DNA from: Butyriboletus loyo
Lineage: Eukaryota; Basidiomycota; Agaricomycetes; Boletales; Boletaceae
Assembly (NCBI GenBank): GCA_038093515.1
Contig: JBBPSI010000242.1
Coordinates: 1-35,194, forward strand
Length of the DNA: 35,194 nt
Reading direction: 5' to 3'
The notes below the pieces were generated by a model, which had not been told where the DNA came from, ran no database searches, and worked only from the letters and a program-made list of their open reading frames with translations. Below are positions 10,340 to 20,640 of this stretch, piece after piece. The number at the start of each line of letters is the position of its first letter. Positions within the stretch are counted from its first letter, which is position 1. A program made the translations under genes and the position numbers.

Positions 10340-10680
10340 CATGCACACATTCATATGTACGGGCCTCACAGCGGTGTTCTGTGGAACAGGTAGGTTTGTT
10401 CCAATTTTATCCCTCCACCTGTTCATACGATCGGAATATGTGCTTTTGATCTCGAAAGACTCGTTTGAGGAGACTAGCGTCTTCTCGATCTTAATCCTAT
10501 TTCCATCTCAGTGTTTCTGCGAACCTGACAAGAACATGAAACAACTCCGTCGACCTGCGCTGCAAGGTCGAGAAGGAGGAAGCAGCGTGACGGTCGGGAG
10601 AAGGTCGTTTGGGGGTCGGTGAGCGAATTCAACAAAGTTTGAGCGAAGCTGACTTCAGACCAACAAACTGTCTTGTTGAA
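10340..10680. repeat. 3-prime flank of G2, duplicated after G3
   Basis: This region matches 18780-19110, sharing a TATGTACGGGCCTCA motif and a TTTCTGCGAACCTGACAAGAACAT stretch before the sterol dehydrogenase relic. It reads as an intergenic connector. No gene is recognised. Confidence 0.7.
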
Positions 10681-11168
10681 TACTCTTGACCGTTTGATGC
10701 TTACGACGACTCTAAAGCCAAAGACGAGGTCCTCGTCCTCGAGGCCAACAGCAAAGGTGGCCTTGTGACCATCGCACCATGGCCCGCTGGGATTTCCGGG
10801 CGAGTCTCCCGTTTTAACTCTCTATCCCCTTCAAGCACTCATACGCGCAACACCGCCGTCAGCTGATGCCAGGCATCTACCAAGCCTACGAACGCGGCCA
10901 GACGCACTTTCAAGTCGGGAACAACAACAACCTCGCCCAAGCGCACCTACTCGCAGCCGACAAACTCGTCGGTCCGACTTATCCAGACAGCGCGTCGACA
11001 GACTCCATCTCCACAGATGCCACCCTCGTCGACCCGGCGCTGCGTACTTCCCTCCACAAAGCACTCCCACCCATCTCGGCCACGACCCCACCTGCAAGGC
11101 ACGTCCGCTTGGTCCATATATCACTCCTCCCCCGAACACCACCGCAATTGAAGCCGCCTTGAACGCAC
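10676..11168 (+). pseudogene. Sterol C-4 decarboxylase/3-beta-hydroxysteroid dehydrogenase (ERG26-like) relic A
   Basis: The fragment begins with FDAYDDSKAKDEVLVLEA, which holds the Y-x-x-x-K pair of extended short-chain dehydrogenases, then GGLVTIAPWPAG (LRPAGIFG in intact enzymes). After a degenerate intron-like stretch (about 10800-10852) it continues QLMPGIYQAYERGQTHFQVGN (two parts, 10860 on) and LAQAHLLAADKLVGP. The usual FDWTYVGN segment is missing between NNNN and LAQAH. No N-terminal NAD-binding half is present. The sequence is cut at about 11168, where an unrelated FHA gene begins. ERG26 acts in ergosterol synthesis at the endoplasmic reticulum, but this copy is non-functional. Confidence 0.8.
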
Positions 11169-11222
11169 GCCGCCCCAGAGTCCTTGGACGACCCCTGTGA
11201 AGTACACCGCTCCGTTACGGGC

Positions 11223-13149
11223 ATGTCATCTCTCTTCATCCGCCTCGAGGATGCTGCTCACACACCTCGCCCGCAGGTATCGCCCTGCACGTCGAGAAAT
11301 GGGGCGAGAAGCCTGCTCATGACCTCACCTTTTACCGCCCGCTCGGTCCATGTGAACATCGGACGGAAATCAGGATCCGATGACAGGTCGATGCGACGAG
11401 AAAATGATGATCATAATGCAGTATTTACATGCCAGGTCGTTAGTGCGAGGCACGGCAAGCTCGTTTTTTCCGATAGGGGACAGGTATCGTTTTCCTTTGA
11501 CGATGTGTGCGAGCGCTAACGCTCGTACTTGATCATGCTGCTAGGTTTACATCGTAGACCTTCATTCACGCCATGGAACGCATCTATTGCGGCTTGGAGA
11601 AACGGTACCGAGAATGCTTCAAGCCGAAGTGGAAACCTTACTCGCCGATGGCGATGTGCTGACGTTTGGCAAAGTGGTCGGCGCTGGTTCATATCATGTC
11701 TCACCTATCACGGTTCGCGTAGAGTTGTTGAGAGGCCGCTCATCTTCTGAGCCAGCTGCGGACCGCACCCTAACCCCCTTTAACCCTCCGAGCCCAGTTC
11801 TCTCCAGGCCGCATAAGCTTAGTTCGGGTCGCTATAGGCTCATCTCTACCACATGTGTAGAGTCCGATTCCCCGCATTCTTCTTCCTCCATCTCTGTGTC
11901 CTCCGATGCGGTGTCCTCGCCATCAGAGCAAGAATCGGATGGAGAAGACCAACAGTCGTGCGTCCCTGCCGTCCTCCGGGACAGTCAAGGGAAGGCGTCG
12001 GTCAAGATCTCGGCATTCCGCAGTTTCATCGGAGAGATTTACCACAATACCGTTTCGCATTCGCCTGTCATCTCATGTATACAAGGTGTGCCTTTGGAGG
12101 ATGCTCCTGGGTCACCTTCCTCTGCTAGTGCCATCGGACATTCATCCCCTGTCGTCGTCATCGAGCCTTTCCCCGAGTCACGCCCTCACTCACCAATGGA
12201 GGTGGCTATGACGCCATCCACAGCTTCTGAGGTACAACAGCCAGAGCCTACTGTCATTGGCGCGTGGCCTGTGTCCAGACCTGAGTCCCCCCGGCATTCA
12301 TTGCTCGAAGTGGAAACTGGGCGGTCGGAGGTTCCCCTGGTGCCGGAGCTAGACCGTGTACTTGAGCCAATCCCTGCTCAGTCATCGAGTCAGACTAGAA
12401 TCCCACCTCTTTGCAACGATGCACTCATTGAGGTGATGCACCGCCTTCCTCCGCCATCACCCTTCTTTCCGATTATCGGGCCGTTTAGTAACTCTATCGC
12501 ATCTGATTTTGGGCTGCCATCGATCCCGCGTATCACCGCTTTGTAGGAGAGCTTCAGGAGTCCCCTATGGATGATGTTCGGGGATGTGCGGACGCCTTGA
12601 ACAATCTTGTGTCTGGTGTGTTGCACTCATTGGTTCGTATCGACAGCTGACGTATGTGCCTTGTAGAAATAAAATTGTTACGCGAAGACGCGGAGAAGCG
12701 TATCGAAGCCAAGGCGGAGGCGATTCAACGTGCGCGCGTGGAGGCATTAGACGTGCTGAAGGAGGTGGTTGTTGAAGCCAAGGTCTGTTTCTGTCTTGGT
12801 GTCTTCCGAGGCTGGTCACGATCTGACGATGTGCGGTCTAGTCTGTGAGGTCCTCAAAACGGAAGGGGAGGCGAAAGAAGATACGCCCGTGGTCGTTGCG
12901 CCTGTTGCTTGCAGCCCACCTCTTGTCGTAGACGAAGCCCTTGCGTCTGAGGTGCCCGTTCCCCAAGCTCCTATTCCCCAGGTCCCTGTTTCCGTTCCTG
13001 TTTCCAAAGTGTCTACTCTCGAGGTCCCCGCCTTCGAGCTCACTCGGCCCAAGAAACGTCCCCGGACTGCTACGTACACGGTCGCCCATACGGCAGCTGC
13101 GACGGTGATTGGTGCAGCCGCCGCATGGTCCGCGTTGGTATTTTTCTAA
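11223..13149 (+). pseudogene. FHA-domain, coiled-coil, tail-anchored protein gene with two apparent frameshifts
   Basis: The FHA domain is read from VHVNIGRKSG (about 11350) through SARHGKLVFSD, an intron at 11484-11544, and VYIVDLHSRHGTHLL to DGDVLTFGKVVG (about 11680), with the phosphothreonine-binding pattern GR, S-x-x-H and HGT. A long serine/proline-rich linker runs to about 12520. An exon FVGELQESPMDDVRGCADAL splices (intron about 12611-12665) to a coiled coil (EIKLLREDAEKRIEAKAEAI) ending at 12783. The last exon ends with a hydrophobic segment at 13081-13146 just before the stop, a likely tail anchor. The frame changes near 11347 (before the FHA core) and near 12520, each by one base. 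FHA plus coiled coil plus tail anchor resembles SLMAP/Far9/Far10 of STRIPAK complexes, but that is inference. If the shifts are sequencing errors, the gene could be intact. Confidence 0.65.
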
Positions 13150-13398
13150 AGATAAAGGCCGGGTCTCGGTCGCATGATAGTATCGTGCTGTTTGATAAGG
13201 ACTATCCATCCTTTCAAGTTGGATTTTGACTTCATTTCTTTTTTTCCTTCGCACAAGGTTGGCGCAATGTATATGCAGGGCCCTCTTTACACCTTTTTTT
13301 CTTCACAGTTGTGTTGTTCGATGTGAACATGTACTTGCATTGAGGTAGCATGTATGAGCAATGCCACCCCCACGTAATTCGACACTTTCGCATTTCGG

Positions 13399-13975
13399 AT
13401 GCACCCCAAGCGACGAAAGATTTCAGACCTAACTGTAGCAGATACAAGAGAGCTACTTCTGAAGCTCAATGAATTTCATTCCGACCTTGATGAAGGTGAC
13501 GAGGAGTTACCCGGTGGCCTCATCGATAAACTCGAAGAGCTGCGTGATAAACTGCAAGACGCAAAGGTGATCAAGGCCGAATGACCCTTACTGAATCGTT
13601 TACAGTACTGATCGGCCTCTTCGTAGCACACTTCCTTCTCCAAGGTGGATCAAATGACCCTACGTTCATTGAAGATATTGCTTGAACCGCTTTTTCTGAT
13701 CAGTGAAACAAAGCAAGAAATCGAAGACCTTGGGTCGGCCGAGCCCACGGGGTGTATGTCGATGGACACCACGCGGTCCAGTGATACATTTAGTGCGTGA
13801 CCATGTTGCAACAATGGTATGTTATGGTGGCGGATCTCCATGTTGTATATCTCGCACTTGTGCAGTCGACGAATGGAGTGTGGATCGCGAGGTGAAGCTG
13901 AGCTACGTATGCACAGACGTTCTCCAAGTCCTTTGGGGTTTTTCCGTGTGTGCCTGTGTCTCCGTCAAGGGCTTT
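13399..13975 (+). pseudogene. PD-(D/E)XK nuclease-like gene, copy B (internal deletion)
   Basis: 13403-13584 encodes the same N-terminal segment as copy A (PKRRKISDLTVAD ... LDEGDEELPGGLIDKLEELRD). Homology continues to about 13844 and then jumps to the sequence equivalent to 5711 in copy A, so about 755 bases are absent. The missing part contains both catalytic motifs (VDF and EAK). The last segment (DEWSVDREVKLSY, from 13867) and the 3-prime flank to about 14200 are retained. It cannot encode a nuclease. Confidence 0.65.
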
Positions 13976-14401
13976 CTCTGAAGGGAAAGCAGGGTGCCTC
14001 TATGAACACCATGTATTCGAGAGTACCAGGGATGAATAAGTTACACTGCGGATTGTTGTCACTGTACATGTGGGGTATGGTATGTACATTGGGTCCAATA
14101 GAAATAAATCTGTCCAGAATGACCCATAGAATATGGATATGGGTGAAGCACGACATAGTAGATTGGCTCTCGTGAGCGAAGGTTACGACAGATTCGGTTC
14201 ATTCCGGCCGTGTCACCATCCACTCACCCGCCCAGCCTGCTACATGCACCGAGTCACCCGGCCACATCGCCCAGCTGCGTCGTCCACCTGGCCAACCGCA
14301 CGCGACGAGCTGGCTGCGCTTTGAACGCGTCCACACCGAGACATCCAGCTGCGTCACCATCCACCCACCCACTGCTGCACCCTACCATGCACCCGGCCAA
14401 G

Positions 14402-15005
14402 GGACTGAAGGTTTTGTCATCTTCTACTCGCCGACGTTCGACCTCAACGGCGAGGATGCTCCCGCCAAGCTCTTCACTACTCACCGCGCTCTCCGTGACA
14501 TCTCTGTGAAGGCGATCACCCCTCCTCCCCAACCCACCCCGCCGATCAAATGGAGAGGACCCATCGCCCACGCTGAGGACCCCTTCCTCTGCAGCTTGGC
14601 GAAATACGTCGACTCATTTGTTTCCAAGGACACGAGCGAGGAATACGCTCCTATGGTTCCTCTCAACCTCACAAGACCCCCATCTTCATCGTTCACCCCA
14701 GTGTTGGTGGAGTCTTCATCTTCGTCAACCTCGTCAAGTACTTCCAGAACGAGCAGCCCTTCTGCGCATTCTGTGCATCGGGTTTCGAGCCCGGGCATAC
14801 GTTCTTCGGCTCCATGGACGGAATGGTTTCGTCCTACCCTGCCCCCGTCAAGCGGACGCGGCCTCACGGTCCTTATGCCATCGCTGGCTACTCGTATGGT
14901 GGTATCGTCGCCTTCAAGTGCCAAACGCCCACAACCTGCTACTCTGTCCCCCCACATACATCTATACTCATTTCTACCACCTGGGCATTCATCGCTCAAG
15001 TATAA
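14402..15005 (+). pseudogene. Quinone synthetase relic, copy b
   Basis: The layout is the same as the relic at 6130: TEGFVIFYSPTFDLNGEDAP, THRALRDISVK, a corrupted stretch, a frame change near 14655, then thioesterase pieces PIFIVHPSVGGVFIF, SGFEPGHTFF and GYSYGGIVAF (serine at about 14893). No carrier domain and no thioesterase C-terminus are present. Its 5-prime side (14200-14400) has about 130 bases missing from copy a, and those reappear in the insertion at 19222-19552. Confidence 0.72.
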
Positions 15006-15440
15006 CGTCGCCCAAAGTTCACAAAGGATATCTAGTCCTCTTCCGTCTTATCCCTTTCGAGTTGTTCGCTGTCCTTCGTCCTTCGCTTCCCGATCGCCCT
15101 CGAAAATGAAATGCGCCGACCCTCGTGCCGGCGCTCCATGAATTCACATTAAACTTGTTGAAACGCTCCTAGAAGGTGACAAGTTATGCCATCCTTTTGA
15201 AGTTGAAACTCTTTTGTCTCACCCAAGAGGGATAATCGGCTGCGGCAGATTCCCTTTGCTTGACATACAGCATCCAGAATGGAACGAGCGGATTCCCCGG
15301 GAAAGTCGGCACCCGATGATGTTCCGGTCGATGACTTTGGGGCAAGATCATCTGAGTCATGCGAACATCCCAATCCGTGGATTGGGTAGCGGTCCCTACC
15401 ATGGGCTACCACTGGAACCGGACCAACCTGAACGCTGATG
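15005..15440 (+). repeat. Dispersed repeat R, copy b
   Basis: This is the most complete direct-orientation copy together with 23185-23610. It runs from the end of the thioesterase relic through GGATAATCGGCTGCGGCAG to GGACCAACCTGAACGC. Function unknown. Confidence 0.7.
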
Positions 15441-15870
15441 TGATTCATTGTGAATTCAGGTCTAACTTGATCTGTAATGATCAATCTCCCCAAACCAGAC
15501 TATCAATCAGAAGACGGTCGTTCAGATTTTATGACGGGTAACAATGATCGCAACACAGTGCTCCCAGGCTTGTGTTGCCGGTGTTCCCAACCAAAAGAGC
15601 CTGAATTAGCCATATTCGCAAAAACAAGGCAGGCCGCAGGACCAGATTATATTCTCAGGAAAACGCTGTCATGTCTGAGGGTCAAAAGTGACAATGTATG
15701 GAAATGGAGTAGGGGCTTTAACCCGGTGCACGTTGTGCTGTAAGGACATCATCAACCTCGTGCCAGTGGTGCCTGGATTCTGATCGGTTCAGAGGTCGTG
15801 ACGGTCGCGTTGAATACATCCTAAAAGTAGGGCCATTATTTCGGTCAGAAGATTCTCTGCAGAACAAACG
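15441..15870. repeat. Duplicated block M8, copy a
   Basis: It matches 23611-23950. The best conserved frame in both copies reads CSQPKEPELA ... AGP ... CLRVKSDN, but it has no consistent start or splice sites, so I call it a repeat rather than a gene. 15871-16094 between this and the next block shows nothing recognisable. Confidence 0.65.
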
Positions 15871-16094
15871 AAACACGCCTTCCCTCAAGGAGACCATGCG
15901 TCACATGTCAAACAAAGCAGAAAGTGACCTCACTCCGCCCTAGATTATAGATCAACGGGATGATAAGCACAGCCCTTCTTCTGGCATGACGAGGCACCGT
16001 TGCGTTCATTCTTCGGTCAGGCCGCATCGCCGTGTTCTCCTTGATGGATGATGGAATGACCTCACGGTCTTTGTTTAGAGTTTCGTCACATCGA

Positions 16095-16380
16095 TGGTGC
16101 ATGACAGCTACCGACGTTGATGCGGACCATTAATGAGTTTCACCCTGACGATACCACATTCGAGCTGTGCTGCCCAGTATTTGCCATGGTTGTAGTGTTA
16201 GTTGATTTCAGGCCGCAACAGTTGTACATATTCCGGCACATGATGTAGTCGTCTTGCTTGGAGACATGCGCAGGGAGAATGGACCTGACGCACGTGAATG
16301 ACGTCCGTCAGAAGCCCAACTAGTAGAGTTTGGAGATGGGCCGAGCACCGTGCTAATGGCAAGCGATCAGAACGCATGTA
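16095..16380. repeat. Duplicated block M5, copy b
   Basis: It matches 4215-4485, with the landmarks CAGGCCGCAACAG and GAGATGGGCCGAGCACC. Here it stands downstream of R and M8, whereas copy a stands upstream of the nuclease-like gene, so block order was shuffled. Confidence 0.7.
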
Positions 16381-16464
16381 CGGCGGGAAACACGCAGTAT
16401 TACGACTTACCAAAGCGAATGAAGTCCGAGATCTGTGACCGATAGATTCATCAGGCTGGTGTAA

Positions 16465-16690
16465 CTTCAAGTTGAGAATCCGCATTGAATATGCCGCCGT
16501 TGCGACTAGTGCGTGAACTAATTTTCGTTATATCTGCCCTGCAGGCCTCAGGGACCACAGTGGCTGCTTCCTCGTGGAGTCCGATTTGAGGCCACTTTCA
16601 ATGTGGTGTTCCCCCGGACAGGGGCTTGTGCTGAGTTAAGTTCACTTATCCAATCGACGCCGGCGGGACTCTCCTAGCCTTGAAAGCTTG
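16465..16690. repeat. Duplicated block M7, copy b
   Basis: It is shared with 7150-7345, starting at GAGAATCCGCATTGAATATG. From 16690 to 17093 lies the upstream region of G3, homologous to that of G4. Confidence 0.65.
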
Positions 16691-17093
16691 AATGTTAGCT
16701 TTGAGAGTCTACCATCCACACACCCATTGATGCCATAGATGTGCTGATCCGGGCGGGCCGCGGTGACGACTACCAGGAAGTGAGATACAAACACGTGATT
16801 GGTAGGACAATTATGTAATATTGCGTTTTGTTCAATTCAATGCACGCCTGTGTGCAAAACGTACAGGTGGGATAACAATAGCCAGCTTGCACTATCAACT
16901 TTACTGTATAACGACGCTTTCACCCCATTTCGAAGACACCAGAACGCGATGTTACGAACACCCCATCTCGTCAGGTCGGAATGCCCGATGGTCCTCTGAA
17001 AGGTATCAATCCCACCGACTAGCAAGGTATGCATTCACCATCACATCGCACTCTCCCAAGTTCCTCCTCTCCTAGTAATCCGGATTAGCATCA

Positions 17094-18425
17094 ATGGCCG
17101 AACGCTCGATCGGGAAAAGTGGAACCTTTGGGCCGCTATGACCTAGTGTCGCTTGCTAACGAGTCAACTATTCCGCAGTCGTGGCGCAGTGGATTGACGA
17201 CCACTCATGGCCGTCCAAAGACCAACCGAAATCCATTCTGGTTCCCATTGAAACTGCTGGGAATGTAATCAAATTTCTCTCTGGCTTGAATGTATTCGAG
17301 GTGATGCTACTCTGCTGTTCTGCGAGATTTGAATATGTGCTGACATCGTACCGGTGCCACTTAGATCCAAGCCACTTACCACCAACCTGCCAACTTGCTC
17401 GCTGACGTTCAGTTCAAGCTCGTGGTTCCCGGGAAGCCAGTGGCGACCACTCTGGTCAAGATTGATTCTTATCCTCTTTCAACGTCACAGGGAAAAAATA
17501 TCGAATTCAATTTTAAGACTGAGAAAGGCCCTGTCAAGGGAACGGTGTCTTTCCAGTACGGCAATAAGGGCCCCAACGGATCACAGAGTATATTGGTGAA
17601 ATACAGTGTGCACTTACCTTGGGCTGGGGGTCTGGAAGACACTGTCAACATTGCCCCGAAGTAAGTAGTATGACAGCTACCCATTGGCCCCACGCTTGAA
17701 CTTGTTTTCTAGTGACTCCTCGAAAGCCTCTGACTTCACAACAGCGGAGCTGAAGGTGAATACTGTCCTATGTTAGCTGCCATGAACCTGTTCGATGTGA
17801 TCATGTCCCTGTTAGGCCATCCCAACTTTGACTCCTTTGGAGTTGAAGCTGGTGGAAGAAAAGGTTCGGTCTGGACAGGTCGTGATTGGAGCTGTGGATA
17901 GAGAGATTACTCAACAACAGGCTTGTAAGTGCTATGATCCTGCCGTCGTACTACACAGCACGGGATATTGACCACTCTATAGTGCTAGTTGAATTCAGCA
18001 ATGACTTTGTCCGTGGTGAGGATAGTGTCATCATTGAGACATACACCAGTCAATGGCAGGGTGTCATCTCTTTCTTTCATTGCCTCGAGGTAAGTTATAT
18101 ATATTGTCAAGTTGACTGTGATGATTCATATGAACCATCTTTGTAGCTGGTTGGCTCCGTAGATCCCACAACCCTTGAGATCTCAGCCGCATTGTACACC
18201 ATAGAACCCATTTATGGCCCAGTTCGCCTTGCTGTGATCGAAGGCTCTTTACTCGGGAATGGCGTCTCAGTCGATATCGATGTTGTTGTTGCAAAGGGCA
18301 AAGCAACATTCACCGCCTCGAAGAATTCAAGCGGAAAACATGAGCTTTATGCCACTGCATCCCTCGACATCAAGTTGAATGGCAGAGTTGTGAGCGAGAG
18401 AGTTCGCATCTTCACCTTCCCGTAA
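17094..18425 (+). CDS. Family G protein, copy 3 (unknown function, 326 aa, seven exons)
   Basis: Exons: 17094-17118, 17179-17300, 17365-17660, 17713-17755, 17816-17924, 17983-18089 and 18147-18425 (TAA). They sum to 981 bases in frame. It starts MAERSIGK. Relative to copies 1, 2 and 4, exon 3 is 18 bases longer (KTEKGPVKGTVSFQYGNKG), exon 6 lacks 36 bases, removing the loop between TY and W-x-G-x-ISF, and the C-terminus reads RVRIFTFP. The upstream TATA box is degraded (TATCAA). It is the most divergent copy, yet open throughout. Same unknown family. Confidence 0.83.
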
Positions 18426-19110
18426 GCTCGCACTTCACGGAATATGTGTAGAAGGCTGATCGTGATTGCAACAGGTTCTGAGCAATTGCAATCTTTTCAA
18501 GTATCTGACGGAATCGTACAAATAGGGTTTGAAAAAAGACAGAAAGAAAGTTTGTTGGCGTGTACAATATATGACATGGATGTGGCGTGACAGTCATGAA
18601 TAGCACGTTTCTTGTGTCCAACAGTTTAAGTTGGTTCGAACTGAACTCCTCAAACCTTGTTCAATGAATTCGCCATACAGTTGTGGTGGACTCTGCATCA
18701 ACGACCACCGCACAGTGCGAATCAGCTGGCACGCATTAACGGATACTGATCAAGTGATGCATTCCATTTTGCACGCACACATCCATATGTACGGGCCTCA
18801 GAATGATGTTCTATGGAACGGTGGGTTTGTCCCAATTTCCTCCTTCCACTTGTTCATAAGATCAGAACGTGTTTTCTGATCTCGAAAGTCTTATTTGGGG
18901 GGACTATCCTTCTCGATCCCAATCCCATCCCCATCTCTATGTTTCTGCGAACCTGACAAGAACATCAAACAACTCTGTCAGCTTGCGCTGCAAGATCGAG
19001 AATAGACGTTGAGGGAGGGAGCAGAGGGTCGGGAGAAGGTCGTTTGGGGGTCGGTGGGCGAATTCAACAAAGTTTGAGCGAAGCCGACTTCAGACCAACA
19101 AACTGGCTTG
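18426..19110. repeat. 3-prime flank of G3
   Basis: 18426-18620 resembles the flanks of G2 and G4 right after the stop codon, and 18780-19110 matches 10340-10680. No independent gene is recognised. Confidence 0.6.
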
Positions 19111-20215
19111 TTGAATACTCTCGACCGTTTGATGCCTACGACGGCTCTAAAACCAAAGATGAGGCGCTCGTCCTCGAGGCCGACGGCAAAGGTGGCCTTG
19201 TGACCGTCGCACTATGGCCTACTGGGACCGCACGCGACGAGCTGACTACGCGTTGAACGCGTCCGCACCGAGACATCCAGCTGCGTCACCATCCACCCAC
19301 CCACTGCTGCACCCTACCATGCACCTGGCCAAGAGACTGAAGGTTTTGTCATCTTCTACTCGCCGACGTTCGACCTCAATGGCGAGGATGCTCCCGCCAA
19401 GCTCTTCACTACTCACCGCGCTCTCCGCGACATTCCTGTGAAGATGATCACTCTTCCTCCTCAATTCATCCCGCCAATCAAATGGAGATGATATATCGCC
19501 CACGCTGAGGACCCCGTCCTCTCCAGCTTGGCGAAATCCGTCGACTCATTTGCCACGACCCGCTGGGATTTTTGGGAAAGTCTCCCGTTTTAGCTCTCTA
19601 TCCCCTTCAAGCACTCATACGCGCAACACCACCGTCAGCTGATGCCAGGCATCTACCGAGCCTACGAACGCGGCCAGACGCACTTTGAAGTCGGGAACAA
19701 CAACAACCTTGCCCAAGCGCACCTACTCGCAGCCAACAAACTCGTCGATCTGACTTCTCCAGACAGCACGTCGACAGACTCCATCTCATCTCCATAGATG
19801 CCACCCTCATCGACCTGTTGTGTACTTCCCTCCACAAAGCACTCCCACCTGCCTTGGCCATAACCCCACCTGCAAGGCACGTCTGCTCGGTCTATATATC
19901 ACTCCTCCCCCGAACACCACCGCAATCGAAGCCGCCTTGAACGCACCTCACGACCCCTCCAAACCCACGCACGTCATTGTCATCATCCAAGACCGATTCG
20001 ACCAATCCTCAGACAACGTGTTTGACGTCTCCAAGTCGCTGGTCAAGTCTTTTTCATCACCAACTGCGAACCAATCTATTTCTGGGACTTTCCGCGTCTC
20101 ATCTGGTTGGTGCCGACAGAGCAAGAGCGGATCCGCGCGTTGAGACCTGAAGCCAGATGATTTGTGAGTGGACGGCTTGGATTCGTGATGGCATCATTTT
20201 TTTTCTGAGTACGTG
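19110..20215 (+). pseudogene. ERG26-like relic B, interrupted by a quinone synthetase piece
   Basis: It reads FDAYDGSKTKDEALVLEA and GGLVTVALWP (Y-x-x-x-K conserved), is broken by foreign DNA at 19222-19552, then resumes with the intron-like stretch, QLMPGIYRAYERGQTHFEVGN and LAQAHLLAANKLV. Further on come VFDVSKSLVKSF and, in another frame, LQVAGQVFFITNCEPIYFWDFPR (two adjacent parts, about 20030-20105), the C-terminal region of fungal ERG26. This is the longest ERG26 relic in the window, but it has stops and frame changes and no N-terminal half. Confidence 0.8.
19222..19552 (+). repeat. Quinone synthetase fragment c inserted into ERG26 relic B
   Basis: It is homologous to 14293-14620 (same ACCGCACGCGACGAGCTG start and GTCGACTCATTTG end). 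It contains the adenylation-end motif THRALRD but no thioesterase. The host sequence around CCCGCTGGGA appears, imperfectly, at both edges. Confidence 0.7.
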
Positions 20216-20315
20216 CTTTTGATGCGAAACAATGCGAAAAATTAAAATCGAGTCCACATTAATATAGGTGAATGGATATGGTCACATTGCGCGTCGAAGA
20301 CCCGCGCGTGCACTC

Positions 20316-20640
20316 TCATCTGAGAGGCTTTTCTGCGTGTTCGATCACCCATTGTCGGATAGCTTCTTTCACGAGTCTAACCATTTCTTCTTTGGCCTGT
20401 TTCTTTGCACTGTCTGTGATGCCGACCAGTTTGTCGAATGTATGTGGGGACGTAGGGAGGGGGTCGAATTCAAGGAGGTGGCCGTCTTTTGTGGGTATCA
20501 ACACAGAAGCAGAACTCGAAGACACGCTCGACATGCTCGAAATCATCTTGCTTGATGTTCTCGATTGTGAGTACCGCCCGTGACACGTTTTTTGTACCGC
20601 TCGCGTGATCGGTAGTACTCTGAGACATTTCATCGACGAG
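20316..20640 (-). pseudogene. 3-prime end of unidentified gene X, copy a
   Basis: On the minus strand the frame TFDKLVGITDSAKKQAKEEM, then RLVKEAIRQWVIEHAEKPLR to the stop gives a charged helical C-terminus. Further upstream LLVDEMSQS and AVLTIENIKQDDFEHVERVF lie in a different frame. It is convergent with the ERG26 relic, as in the copies at 26780-27430 and 31400-32580, so the pair was duplicated together. I do not recognise the protein. It is cut at 20640 by an inverted R repeat. Confidence 0.55.

Larger units (their letters stand above)
8173..10393. repeat. Inverted repeat 1, right arm (carries G2)
   Basis: This is the partner of 1771-3993. Unlike the left arm, its outer side (10394 onward) continues in normal unit order, with sequence homologous to the flank of G3 and then a sterol dehydrogenase relic. 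This arm is therefore probably the original one and the left arm the displaced duplicate. A 14-base A tract is at 10101-10114. Confidence 0.93.
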
